A DNA stretch of 64,000 nt from Puccinia triticina (Eukaryota; Basidiomycota; Pucciniomycetes; Pucciniales; Pucciniaceae). Under the pieces are notes generated by a model, which saw only the letters and a program-made list of their open reading frames with translations, was not told the DNA's origin and ran no database searches. The position numbers were made by a program, and so were the translations under genes. The stretch covers positions 5,890,001 through 5,954,000 of the forward strand of contig NC_070562.1 of assembly GCF_026914185.1 (NCBI RefSeq), given 5' to 3'. This document shows positions 36,481 to 47,504 of this stretch, piece after piece; within the stretch, counting starts at the first letter, position 1; every line of letters starts with the position of its first letter.

Positions 36481-36843
36481 CGCTCGGGGAGGGCAAGGGT
36501 CGGGTGAACCTTGGAGCCGGCGTTCGGGTGTCGCGGGCACGGCTACAGTCTAGGTGATGTTTCAGTCCTCACCTGCAAAGGGAGTGGAGTGCATGCATCT
36601 ATTGTTTCAATTTCTGAATCCTGGATTGTTGAAGATATGATATTCTCAAAATGGATAGCACAATATTGTTGTACCTGGGCTGCCGTACGTTTCTAGTCCC
36701 GTTCCTCTCGTGGATGTTTCTTAATTTGTTTCGGCCTTGGCCGTCTGTTGTTCTGTACCGGCGGTTTGCTTCACCTGCCGGTAGCTCTAGGGTCTCTCCG
36801 TCTCGGGCGTCTCAGGATGAGGGGGCTGCTCTTGGCGGCAGGG

Positions 36844-36849
36844 TATAAA
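36844..36849 (+). promoter_or_regulatory. TATA box of the cysteine-rich secreted protein gene
   Basis: TATAAA lies 170 bases upstream of ATG 37019, downstream of a GC-rich segment. The leader between them is C- and A-rich with no upstream ATG. Confidence 0.45.
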
Positions 36850-37018
36850 GTATGTATCTTACTTGCTCCCCTGCCCGGCCACTCTATTCACCATCGCCCA
36901 CAAGCCTTCTGAGCCCATTCAGCCCATTCATAATTAGTTACCAACTACATACACAAATAAACTTACATCACACCAAACTCTCAGCTACTTTGAACCAACG
37001 GAGAACAGTCTTCTCGTC

Positions 37019-37348
37019 ATGTTGATAAAGTTTGCTGTGGTTGCTTGTATGATACTCGCCGTGGAGTCGATGCAGGTATACAAGTACATGTACTGCGGAA
37101 GCTGTGATGAACAAACGGCGTTCAGGGACGCCAGTGAATTCAAGGAATGCGGCCAGCGCATCGAATGCACCGAAGGCCACCCGATTTTCAGCGGAGGGGT
37201 TCAAAAAACCTGCACCATCGAACATAGGTTGAACGTGCGACAGTGTACCAAGTGCGACATCGGGACCAACGGCTCTGCCTACTGGGAATCAGAATGCGAT
37301 GACAGTGCTCACAAGGTTGACCCGTCATCGTGCGACACATGCGCTTAA
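37019..37348 (+). CDS. Small cysteine-rich secreted protein, effector candidate
   Basis: A 109-residue intact frame with a signal peptide (MLIKFAVVACMILAVES), probably cleaved after about residue 17-18. The mature part has ten cysteines (26, 29, 44, 50, 65, 76, 79, 93, 105, 108), enough for five disulfides, including three CxxC pairs (26/29, 76/79, 105/108). It has no transmembrane segment after the signal and no known enzymatic motif. Size, secretion and even cysteine number fit rust effector candidates or apoplastic cysteine-rich proteins. That role is inference. It has its own TATA box, moderate GC and no stop or transposon insertion, so it is the best host-gene candidate here. Confidence 0.65.
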   Translation: MLIKFAVVACMILAVESMQVYKYMYCGSCDEQTAFRDASEFKECGQRIECTEGHPIFSGGVQKTCTIEHRLNVRQCTKCDIGTNGSAYWESECDDSAHKVDPSSCDTCA

Positions 37349-37399
37349 TAGGCAGACATTGTAAGTCTCATCGCCCTCCCCCTGACGACTTGTCAGTCA

Positions 37400-38190
37400 T
37401 TTGCTAGTTACCCTTGGCATCCTCACCCTTGCCCCGAAACCTTTTCCAGGCCAACCGACCATCCCCTGTGTATACACTCACGATTCATGCGTACCCGGAT
37501 CGACTCCACATATTTCTCCCCAATCACCCAGGAAGCCCTCTTGGCCACACTCCCTAACAACCCCAGCAGATTTACCTTTGTTTATAACTCAATCCTTACC
37601 TTTCTCTCTACAGTGCTATCAACCTCGGTCGTTCCCATACATAATTATTCAAGTTTGCTGCTCTCTTGCAGCTTCCCATTCCCTCTGTCTTGCCAGTTGG
37701 GGTTTACCGCGTCCCAGTACTCATCACATCCTCCTACGAGCATTTTCTACTTTACACCATGTATACCTATATCAGCGTGTTTACAGTTGCGCCTCGGAAA
37801 CCAGCCAGACCACCCATCTCTTCGTCGGAAAGTGCCCGTTCGGGGCCGCTTTCGGCGCATCTCTTACCTTTTCTTGCAGCTTCTCCGGCGTCAGAGTTAG
37901 CAGCTTGCTTGCCGAGAAGCCGACAACAGACAAATATGTCTTGTTCAAGACTTCGGCGGCGAAGGTCTACAACCAGCCGATTTTGGAAAAAAAAAAAGGC
38001 GGATGGGTGGGCGCTTGATTCTTTGGGAATGTGTTGGCATCAAAACAGGCCCACCTCGGGATCCATTATCCTCAGTTTAGACGGACCTAGATAGGCGGGT
38101 TTGGGGCATATTATGCCAAACGCTTCCAAGCAAAGATTGAAGGTATGAATTAGCTAAGCCATTAAACTACATTCTAGTAAATTGAGAGAG
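37400..38190. other. Stretch downstream of the secreted protein gene
   Basis: Several Ser/Pro-rich frames overlap on the plus strand (for example 37666-38094), none with a family signature. Part may be the 3' untranslated region of the secreted protein gene. No separate gene is supported. Confidence 0.3.
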
Positions 38191-38203
38191 ACTCACATAT
38201 CAA

Positions 38204-38590
38204 GCAGGCCAAGTAGGTCTTCGCAGGGACCCATCCTCCGAGATAGGCCAACGATCCCAAATTGAAAGCGACGAAATGGACGAGCCACGTGTCGAGGAGA
38301 GTTTCTGTGTACAAAAAGAGCAATCGTCAGGGGCTGAGAGGACACTATAGCGGGGAAGAAGGACGCCCACCAAGGCTGAGTTTGAGGAGATGGAAGGAGT
38401 TGCGGAGCTGGCGGAGGCGGAGGAGGACGAAGACGGGGAGGGCGATGAGCGGGATGGTGAGGGCGTGTTGGGCGTCGGCCAGGGAGCTGGTGTGCTGGCC
38501 CGAGGAGGGCACGGAGCGCAGGAGCCAGTAGAGCAGGGCAGGCAAGCAGCCGAGGAGGCGCCGGAGGTATTGGATGGCTGAACCGCGTCA
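38204..38590 (-). pseudogene. Fragment of a membrane-protein gene, two exons visible
   Basis: On the minus strand an exon from about 38580 to 38371 reads a hydrophobic protein (LPALLYWLLRSVP, ALTIPLIALPVFVLLRLRQLR). A 66-nt intron (38305-38370, GTGGGC...CACAG) joins it in frame to a second exon (38304 to about 38204) with LLDTWLVHFVAFNLGSLAYL, which ends at a GTGAGT donor. The first exon is preceded by a CAG acceptor, so both are internal exons. GC content is high and the splice frame is clean, so this is real coding sequence. The rest of the gene is not visible nearby. It could be a captured fragment or a broken gene. The family is not recognised. Confidence 0.4.
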
Positions 38591-38794
38591 AAGTGCTCAT
38601 GGCGGCCGGCCGGAGATATCCCGCCTATAACAAGTGAGTGAATGCAAATCTGACAAAAAGAAATGTGTCGCGGTAAGGTCAGCCTCGCACGGTATTGAAT
38701 CCAATCTCGGTGAGGAAAGAGAGGATCTGGTACCGGGCGACCTGAGGTAGACTAAGGGCCTGTACCATGGGCTTCAATTTTGAAAAATTCTGAC

Positions 38795-38990
38795 TTTTGT
38801 TGCCCTCTACACCACGGGCCGTCGCGGACATTGATTGGACATGCATTTGGACATTTCCGCGGATGTCCAGCTCTGGCGCTGCAGGAAACGTCCGCTGGAT
38901 GCCAATTGTAATGCTCAATGGCAGACATTTCCCCTGTATGCATCCGCTGGATGGTGATGAAACATCAGCGGGATGTCAGCCACAATGCCC
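38795..38990. repeat. Cluster of short inverted motifs (GGACAT/ATGTCC, CGCTGGATG)
   Basis: A 20-bp palindrome-like motif GGACATTTCCGCGGATGTCC (38849-38868) and several CCGCTGGATG / AGCGGGATGTC variants occur within 200 bases. They may be part of a MITE, but terminal repeats were not defined. Confidence 0.35.
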
Positions 38991-39027
38991 TCTTGGTCAA
39001 AACGGCAGGCCAGCAGAGCTGGCCTAA

Positions 39028-39300
39028 TAGCACTGTTCACGTAAGAAATCTATGACTATGGTGAGAGATATACATCAGCATACTTTCCCAGCCAAATTGG
39101 CTGGCACAATAGCACTGTTCACGTAAGCTAAACATCAGCAAGATTGAAATAAAGTTTATCCCATTGTGCCAGCCAATTTGGCTGGGAAAGTATGCTGATG
39201 TATATCTCTCACCATGTTCATAGATTTCTTACGTGAACAGTGCTAATGGGATGAACTTTATTTCAATCTTGCTGATGTTTAGCTTACGTGAAGAGTGCTA
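39028..39300. mobile_element. MITE, outer copy, split by a second copy of itself
   Basis: The ends are TAGCACTGTTCACGTAAG and its near reverse complement (one mismatch at the right end). The left half lies at 39028-39109 and the right half at 39246-39300, interrupted by the inner copy. AAT is repeated at the outer edges (39026-39028 and 39300-39302). Confidence 0.8.
39110..39245. mobile_element. MITE, inner copy, about 136 bp
   Basis: A complete element with both ends (TAGCACTGTTCACGTAAG and its exact reverse complement), inserted in the opposite orientation inside the outer copy. The trinucleotide AAT flanks it on both sides, as it does the outer copy. An alternative TA duplication cannot be excluded, so the superfamily (Harbinger-like or Tc1/mariner-like) is open. 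Confidence 0.85.
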
Positions 39301-39758
39301 ATGTATGGTGGGGGGTTGACTACAGCTGGCCGGGCGGGGTGGTCACAAAATTGTGCAGCCAAGCAGACGGGAGCAAGCAGACTTGGAATCAAACACAGGA
39401 GAGGTTGAGAGCATCTCCAGCAGAGCGGGGATGAGGCCCGCTACCTATAGCCGGCCGGGACCACCTTTCACACACCTGTCTCAGCTGTTCAACAGCAGCT
39501 CCACAGCAGACTGGTGATCATGCCGGGGGTGGATAGCTAGATTGCCACACAACTGCAACGGAATTCAATATCTCCAGCATGGATTTGGTTGATTTACTCA
39601 ACTTCATTTACTTACTTCTGTTTCCAATATCTCTCACATGTGGCTTGATCAATCTCCAAGTGGCAATGAATCTCTTTGTTTTGTTTTTTGTTATCTTTGT
39701 TATATTTTCATTTATTCTCTCACTCACTCACAATCTATTCAATTTTCAGAGCACAAAA

Positions 39759-39882
39759 GTGGTAGCAGTCGTAGCAGTAGCAGTTGTAGCAGCAGTAGAG
39801 GTAGCAGTCGTAGCAGTAGCGGTAGCAGTCGTAGGGGTATCAGTAGCAGTTGTAGCGGTAGCGGTAGCAGTCCCAGCAGTGG
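39759..39882. repeat. GTAGCA-type hexanucleotide microsatellite
   Basis: Imperfect tandem GTAGCA/GTAGCN units span about 120 bases. They create artificial Val/Ala-rich and Ser-rich open frames in the plus strand. Confidence 0.8.
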
Positions 39883-40429
39883 ATTTTTTTGGCCTTGATG
39901 TTCTCTTTTTTGTAGGTCCGTTCCTTACTTTGGTGGGTTAAAGCAGTTGAATTTCTGGAGAGGGTGTTCTTGGTGGCGGACTACAAGCAAGATCTTCAAG
40001 CATTGGGTTGATCATGTTTTTGGCGCAGTGGTGATGAGTGGCAAGTAGGTGATGGTGAAGTGGCAAGTAGGTGATGTGTGGTGTGTAGCAGCCTTTCTTG
40101 CGGGTGGCGATGGGATGGGGAAAGTAGCCGGCCGCAGTCTGGGATGGGATGGACTTGGATCAATCAAAGGTTGTTTAGGGGGTCTGCTGGACCCCAGAAA
40201 TGTTGAGCAACCTGCCAAACAAGTCCAAAAATCGCGCGGTCCAAGCTCTGCTGGAGATGCTCTAGCGGTGACTAGGGCAGTCGCTACCAGCTGCCACCAC
40301 CCGCAAACGAGTGTGGTTTTCTCCGCAGCCACACCCAGTGGTTTTCCCGCAGAGCTCACGCGGCCCCCCAAAAACTCGTGCGGCCCCCAGACCCCCTAGC
40401 TGCATATCATTTGGGGTCCTTATGGGGCC

Positions 40430-40655
40430 AACCGGCCATCAAGGAATACATCTCAATGACCGGCAAGCTGGCTGGTCATTGAGGTTGTATAAAGGTACCT
40501 CAATGACCATCTGAACAGTCATCAAGGTATACATAAACCTCAATGACCGCCCAGCTGGCTGGTCATTGAGGTACATAGTACCTTGATGACCGGAGCCAAC
40601 CAATCATCAAGGCATAAACCTCAATGACCAGAGCTGGTTGGTCATCTGTATACAC
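40430..40655. repeat. Array of CCTCAATGACC / GGTCATTGAGG inverted motifs
   Basis: Six to eight copies of CCTCAATGACC, its reverse complement, and variants (CATCAAGG, CCTTGATGACC) alternate at roughly 20-40 base spacing, making a chain of hairpins. There is no coding frame. It could be the subterminal part of a transposon or a regulatory array. Confidence 0.6.
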
Positions 40656-41079
40656 TACCAACATGGATGAATTTGTGATGTCATATATTGATCAGTTAAA
40701 AATCACTAATTACGTTGACGAGTATTTTTTTCGCGCAGCATTTCCCCTCTCAGGGTTGCGGAAAAAGTGCCTGTTGGCGTAATCAACGATTTTTAATATA
40801 AAGGGACTCCCTGAGAGGACAACTATTATGGCAAAGCCAGTCAATACCTCTCAGGGCCCTGTGGCTGAAATGAACAAAAATAAATGTGATACAATTTATA
40901 ATATGATTATGATGATAAATAAATAAACAAGTGTTTAATCAGATGCGTCGTCGCTGCTGGCTCAGTCAAGCGAACAAATCGGAGACAGCGGGGCCGGACG
41001 TATTCATCTTCCACTCTGTCACATGAGCTGCACGGGCCAACACCATTTCCCCGACATCTTTTTTTCCATTACCAGCTCC

Positions 41080-41880
41080 GACCCACGACCCGTTTTCCTA
41101 GAACCGACAACTTCTTGATCCGATTGCACAGTTGCGTTTCCATTTCTGATCTCTTTTCTTCCATAACCGGCTCCAACTCATAACCCACTTTTCTAGAACA
41201 GACAACTTCTCGATTCAAATGCACAGTTTTGTTTCCATTTCCAATATCTATTCTCGCATAACCGGCTCCAACTCATAAACTGCTGTTCTAGAATAGACAA
41301 CTTCTAGATTCGAATGCCCAGTTGCGTTTCCATTTCTGATATCTTTTCTTCCATAACTCGCTCTGATCCACGACCCTCTTTTCTAGAACAAACAACTTCT
41401 TGATTCAAATGCACAGCCGGCTACCATTTCCGAACCTCTTGATCCGATTGCACAGGTGCGTTTCCATTTCCAAACCTCTTGATCCGATTGCACAGGTGCG
41501 TTTCCATTTCCGATCTCTTTTCTTCCATAACCGGCTCCAACTCATAACCCGCTTTTCTAGAACAGACAGCTTCTTGATTCAAATGCACAGTTTTGTTTCC
41601 ATTTCTGATACCTATTCTCGCATAACCGGCTGACTCATAACCTGCTTTTCTAGAATAGACAACTTCTAGATTCAAATGCACAGTTGCGTTTCCATTTCTG
41701 ACATCTTTTCTTCCATAACTTGCTCTGATCCATGACCCTCATTTCTAGAACAAACAACTTCTTGATTCAAATGCACAGCCGGCCACCATTTCCGATATAT
41801 TTCCCTCTATAACCGGCTCCGACCCACGACCCCCGTTTCCAGAACAGACAAATTCTTGATTCAAAAGCACAGTTGCTATA
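41080..41880. repeat. 95-bp minisatellite
   Basis: The anchor CTTCT after GAACAGACAA recurs at 41111, 41206, 41301, 41396, then 41570, 41663, 41758 and about 41853, a 95-bp period. One longer interval is caused by an internal partial duplication (41440-41500). Units contain TTTCTTCCATAACCGGCTCC. Confidence 0.85.
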
Positions 41881-43102
41881 CCAACTCATTGTTCCAACAC
41901 TTGTAACTTTTAGCAAGATTCCACAAAAATTCAAACCCAACCTTGCCACCTGGACAATATTTAATCAGCTCCTGTATCCGCACAATAGCTCACCGTCCAA
42001 CACACTACCTGCTCCGCCTCACTCCATTTCAAATTTCAAATCGATTGAACTCCACACTTCATCATCCTGCTCTGCAATGGCACCCATCGCTTCCAGTCTC
42101 TGGCGTCAAAGCCATCCCCTTTTTAGTCGTGCACCGTTTGATATAACTAAAGTAGTGAGTAGTTTTTATCCTGTAATTTGTCAATCAATTCTAACAGACC
42201 TGTGACAGCTCCCGCCAGCAATAACCCAGGGATCGAGCTACGGCCAGCTCATGTTCGAATCTACTCTCACTTTCCTCAATAACAAAACTGGGGAAGATGT
42301 CAATATGAAGGTCAAGTTACAGGGTTACGGGTCAAGTGGCACTTCACTCATCGAGGACAAAGTTTACTTTTTGTTGGGCCGAGTTATAGCCTTAAACGCA
42401 AAAACTCCACCTGTCTTTTATTACAAATAGGAGCTGACATTTCCCATTGCCGACTCCAAGGGTTACCCGGTGTCACTTGCCAACAAAGCAGGGGTTTACG
42501 GCTTCGGTGTAGTCATATTGAAGGCCGAGGAGAAGGACAACAGTGCTGTGACACCCGCCTTCAATAACCTCCTGGTTAAGATTCGACACACCGACTATGA
42601 CGTACAGGTAAATGTATTCATTTCAGTTTGAGTTCCGCCTTGCTCTCCAAGTATCTTATCCATTTAACTCTTACTGGGAAACTTTGTAGACACGCAATTC
42701 CGTCAGTTTTATCGTCCAGTACAAAGTTGCTGGTAACCGTAACTTGGCAAAAACATTCGGCCTATTCCAAGTTGGTCGCAAGGTCCTCATTTCTGGCTAC
42801 ATCGCTGGGTATAATATTGAACAGCACATGCTTCAGGTGAATGTAGGCACTTTTTCAGTTACAATTGCATTTGAAATCAATTCTAACATTCAGGAACCAG
42901 GCGTTGTCTGTATCTTTGTCTTCTGGCTCCATCTTGGGAGACCCAGGCGCCCCGACCGCCAAAAGTCGCCAACCCATTCAGTAAGTCAATATCCCTGATC
43001 AGATCTGTCAAAGTGATACATGTTGATGACCATTGTATTTTCTTATCCATCAATACAGAATTGATTTTGGGAGCAATGAGCGTCTTGAAGATCATCTCAA
43101 CC

Positions 43103-43729
43103 AAGGGTGGGCCGTTACGTTACCCGTAATTGGGAACGTAACTGTAACGTAACTTTTAAAGTTACGTTACCCAGTAGTTACAGATACCTTGATTTTAGTT
43201 ACAATATCTGCCGCAGAAAAAGGGCGGTTTATTTTCTAGTTACGTTACCCAGAAGTTTTCAACAAAATGGGTTACGTTACAGGTTTGCCCAAATTTGGGT
43301 AACTTTGACATAACTTTCCAAGAGAAATGACTATTTGTGGGTTTTTTTGTTCAATATGAGTACGTATTGGGCTCAAGTTGATGTAAAACAGCCACTGATG
43401 CCAGTTTCTGCCCAGGGTGTCAGGTCAAAATAGGTGCACAGTGAGGATTGAACCCGCAACCTGCATGGTGCAAAACATACAAGAGGCAAGCACTAACCAT
43501 TATGCTAAATTGATTATTCAAAAAAACCATTTTTTGAAAATATTGAACAAAAAATCTCCACCCCAAAACAGTTACGTTATCCAAAACCTCCAAAACTCAA
43601 AAATAAAAAAAGTTACTTTGCGTTACGTTACTCAAAAAAAATGTTACATTACCCAAATGGCTAATTTGGATAACTAAAAAAAAGTTACGGTATCCAATTA
43701 GCCCTCCGTAACGTAACTGCCCACCCTTG
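43103..43729. mobile_element. hAT-like non-autonomous element, 627 bp
   Basis: The ends are AAGGGTGGGC and GCCCACCCTTG, flanked by an exact 8-bp duplication TCTCAACC (43095-43102 and 43730-43737). The subterminal regions contain about a dozen copies of GTTACGTTACC or its complement, likely transposase-binding repeats. It contains a tRNA-like segment and no transposase. Confidence 0.85.
43432..43511 (-). tRNA. tRNA-like or SINE-like segment inside the hAT-like element
   Basis: The minus strand reads TTAGCATAATGGTTAGTGCTT, an A-box-like D-arm, and 40 bases later GGTTGCGGGTTCAATCC, a B-box-like T-arm. The spacing suits a tRNA. The acceptor and anticodon stems do not pair cleanly, so it is a tRNA pseudogene or the head of a SINE rather than a working tRNA. 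Confidence 0.45.
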
Positions 43730-44424
43730 TCTCAACCCAGTGCCTATGGGAACAGACACTGTTGTTGAACAGCCCTTTGATGGTGACAAAACACAGAATA
43801 CTCAAATGAACGCCGATTCCACTCCCGATACACCGCAGGCCCCACCGAAGAAGCGCAAATACACCAAGAGAAGTACTCAACCTGTTCAACAAGAAGTACC
43901 CGATCCTGTAACAGATTCCGAATCTGTGCAGTAGTTTATTCCACAATCATGTTTGTACACTGCAGTTTCCTGGTGTTGTAGGCATTTTCTACAATGTCAA
44001 TATCTATTATGTAAATGTAAACAGATTGGCTCTTGCAATTTGAAGTGGTAACACGTCTGACTCTTGACAATCATAGTCCCGTATATCTATAATTATTCAG
44101 CTTTGATGCAATGGTACAGCCGGGGCTGAATTTCAACGCATAACAATAGCATATTTGTCTTGCGCATTGATTGGCTGGATAACGTAAATGAGAACCTAAA
44201 AGTTGGTGGGCAAAAATTTTGTGCACTGTACACAGTCGTTAGCATATAGACTGAGCAAGAGAAATGTGTGACGCCACCGACCAAGACAGGAACTGTGTCA
44301 GGTCCTTGAGCCTCAGTTATCAACCTTCCCTGGACGTGGACAAGTGATTTTCCCGGAATATATTGACCATGATACTGCCAAATACCGTTGGTTACTACAA
44401 GGAACAGAACTGCGCCCTAGAACT

Positions 44425-45073
44425 TCACATTTTCAGTTGAATGTTATGCAATGCCGTTATTAAACAAAGACGCACGGTTCCAGTCCCAACCATTGCTCTG
44501 AATGGTGCAGCTCCTTCACAGAGATACTTGACTTGCCCCTCAATGACCGGGCCCATGATTGACATTTGCAGAAAGTCAGGTGGAGGGGTATTAGATACAT
44601 TCACGACTTCCGCTACTACCAGAATTTGTTTGCCAATGGTACAAGTAAACAGGTTACCGGTAAAAGAGATCCATTGGCCATTTCGCGGCGTGGGAGACGT
44701 AGGATCAGTCTTGCGGAATGATAAGTAGTATTCAGGTGAAGTATACGCCGCTTTGTTAGTACTTGCAGACCGTGCCTGTTGTGGTACCGTGAGAGAATAT
44801 GAACTACTGTCGCGGATTACTTGAAGGCTGGATATCTGCTCGCAACCTTTAACTTGCATTTTAGATGTGTCAATTGAAAATGTAGCTCGATATGACGGGA
44901 TCATCTTCCCAGTAGCCAAGCTTATTAAATACTACCTGGCCCTTGAACGCGGCGACACAATACGCAGGGTGCTCTTTACATACTTGGACTAATTGGTCTG
45001 CAAAGACCCTGGCCACGGACGTTGCCCCTATGCTACGCAACTTAGGCACGAAAACTGAGATATCCCACATCAT
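44425..45073 (-). pseudogene. Beta-rich protein related in style to loci A and B (locus C)
   Basis: Two overlapping minus-strand frames, 45073-44870 (SVARVFADQLVQVC) and 44919-44425 (GKQILVVAEVVNV), appear to form one gene with a single frameshift near 44920. The product is rich in alternating hydrophobic strands, and WISFTGNLFTCTIGKQILVV resembles the strand pattern of the OB-like loci A and B. Similarity is weak and judged by eye. There is no basic tail. It lies head-away from locus B. Confidence 0.35.
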
Positions 45074-45179
45074 ATTGATGGTAAACGCTACTTTGGAGTT
45101 AACCCTGGCTCATTTCGAGGGGTGCACGGAAGTCAAACGCAGTACTAAATTGCCTGTCTCGGCCGCAAACTGATAAAGT

Positions 45180-45890
45180 TGTAGAGCAACCATTGGTAGA
45201 GTTGATGTGTATTGTTTGTGGCTAAATCGTTTTACTGCACATGTGGTTGTACCTTCATTGCGAAAAAGGTGAGAAAAGTGTAAAGTGTCTTGTTATGTAG
45301 CACTAACTATTTACAATTCAACATTCAATAATAGGATCCCTGTGTGTTACAATATTTTTTACGTCTGTTGGGTGGTGTGGTTTCTGACTTATATCTAATC
45401 TGCGGCAAACATATTGTTGACCTAATATTTTACATATCAATGAATGATGATAAGCTTGCATTCAAGCAATTGAACTTACATTGATGCCAATAACAGAGCC
45501 AACCCGTTGGTTTATGTTACCAGTAATCCATATCCAATCTCCAATGTCCACATGGCGGAAAATCTCTTTAACAGGTTCTGAAGATGTTGACAAGTCAAAC
45601 AGACAAGACTACCGGGAACCATCAGCACAGTATCATAAGACCATCCTTCATGCATTGTTAATTTGGTGTGACCTCATATTTCCTGAAGATATTACATATT
45701 ATCCTTGATATGCTATATGCAAACAGGGCCTTTTGAAATTAGTTGAGCATGGTTTATCATGTTTTTGTCAGGGTCTTTTTTTTATCTAATTTTACTATCA
45801 ACCACAGATTAATGAGGTGTATTTCCACTAATGATTTCATTGGAGAGTTTTTCTGCATATAAATCCTGAAATATTATATCTGGGGTCACA
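45180..45890. other. Intergenic stretch without a supported gene
   Basis: AT-rich sequence with short frames only, between locus C and the satellite array. Confidence 0.35.
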
Positions 45891-47504
45891 TCCATTATGC
45901 AACAGCTACAATCTGATCAGTTGCCAAATCTCACTACTTTGTTAGTTTATTGGTGTTTCTGCAACTATATCTGAATGCAGAGTGGGGGTTCTTCCATGAT
46001 ATTGGTACCAAGATGATCTAAAGCCCCCAAGGATTTATTTTATACCTTGACTGACCAAGAAACCACCAAATGTAGCAGCGACAATGTGATCAGTTGCCAA
46101 ATATCACTAATTTGGTAGTTTCTTGGCGTTTTTGCCACTATATTCGAGCGCAGTGTGGAATTTCTTCCATCATATTGGTACCAAAATTATCAAATTCCCC
46201 CAAGAGTTCATTGTGTACCTTGATTGACCACAAATACCCCAAACGTAGCAGCTACAATCTGATCAGTTGCCAAATATTGCTAATTTGGTAGTTTCTTGGT
46301 GTTTCTGCCACAATTTCCCAACACAGAGTGGGAGTTCTTCCATGATATTGGTACAAAAATTATCAAAAGACCCCAAGAATTCATTGGGTACCTCATGTGA
46401 CCACAAAACCCCAAACTGTAGCAGCTCCAATCTGATCAGTTGTCAAATATCAGTAATTTGGTAGTTTCTTGGTGCTTCAGCCACTATATCTCACGGCAGT
46501 GTGGGAGTTCTTCCATTATATTTGTATCAAAATAATCAAATGCCCCCAAGCATCAATTGTGTACCTTGACCAACCTCAAAACCTGCAGATTTAGCAGCTG
46601 CAATCTGATCAATGGCCAAATATCACTAATTTGTTAGTTTCTTGGTGTTTCTGACACTATATCTCAACACAGAATAGGACGTCTTCCATGATATTGGTAT
46701 CAAAATGATTGAATGCCCTTGAAGATTCATTGTGTACCTTGAATGGCCACAAAACCGCCAAATGTAGCAGCTACAATCTGATTAGTTGCCCAATATCACT
46801 AATTTGATAGTTTCTTGGTGTTTCTGCCACTATATCTCAGCGCGGGGTAGGAGTTCTATCATGATATTGGTACCAAAATGATCAAATGCCCTCAAAGATT
46901 AATTTAGCAGCTACAATCTGATTAGTTTCCAAATATCACTAATTTGGTAGTTTCCTGGTGTTGCTACCACTATATCTCAGCCCAGCATGGGAGTTCTCCC
47001 ATGATATTGGTATCAAAATGGTCACACGCTCCCGAGGGTTCATTGTGTACCTTGAATGACCCCAAAACCCCCAGATGTAGCAGCTACAATGTGATTGGTT
47101 GCCAAATATCACTAATTTGGTAGTTTCTTGGTGTTGCTGCCACTATATCTCAGCGCAGTGTTGGAGTGCTTCCATGATATTGGTACAACATAATCAAATG
47201 CTCTCAAAGATTTATTGTGTACCTTGAATGGCCACAAACCTGCCAAATGTAGCAGCTACAATCTGATTAGTTGCCAAATGTCACCAATTTGGTAGTTTCT
47301 TGGTGTTGCTGCCACTATATCTCAAAGAAGTTTTGAGCCAGGAAAGACTGTAGCTGCTGCATTTGGGTATTTTCTTGGGCAATAGATTTATGTGATGTAA
47401 CTTTGGGCTCTTTTGATCATTTTGGCACTAATGTCTTGAAAGAATTCCCACACTGGGGTGAGATATAGTGGCGGAAACACCAAGAAACTGACAAATTAGT
47501 GATA
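45890..47504. repeat. 173-bp satellite array with inverted last monomer
   Basis: The GATCAG/GATTAG anchor recurs at 45915, 46088, 46261, 46434, 46607, 46780, 46920, 47093 and 47265. The spacings are 173 five times, 140 once (an internal deletion), 173 and 172. At about 47345-47504 a related unit appears in inverted orientation. Units share ATCACTAATTTGGTAGTTTC. Small frames within are by-products of the repeats. Confidence 0.9.

Larger units (their letters stand above)
42077..43934 (+). pseudogene. OB-fold-like protein pseudogene (locus B)
   Basis: The start is ATG 42077 (MAPIASSLWRQ). Introns lie at 42155-42208 (GTGAGT...GACAG), 42608-42689 (GTAAAT...GTAG) and about 42838-42894, with another after about 42979. 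Coding blocks alternate strands and turns, with QVGRKVLISGYIAGYN resembling VFISGHV of locus A, and end in a basic PPKKRKYTKR segment that looks like a nuclear localisation signal. Single-strand nucleic-acid binding is inferred. The gene has a TAG at 42428-42430, and its last exon is cut by the 627-bp element at 43103-43729. The frame reads on cleanly once that insert is ignored. The exon four frame is not fully resolved. Confidence 0.5.

Noticed and set aside
39579..39941. Open frame with a long Val/Ala-rich run
   Set aside because: It is the translation of a GTAGCA microsatellite; all forward frames give low-complexity products.
46094..46464. Two similar small frames in tandem
   Set aside because: They repeat because they lie in 173-bp satellite monomers; no independent coding evidence.
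45890..47504. Regular repeats resembling a CRISPR array
   Set aside because: Whole 173-bp units repeat with no unique spacers, and the genome is clearly eukaryotic.
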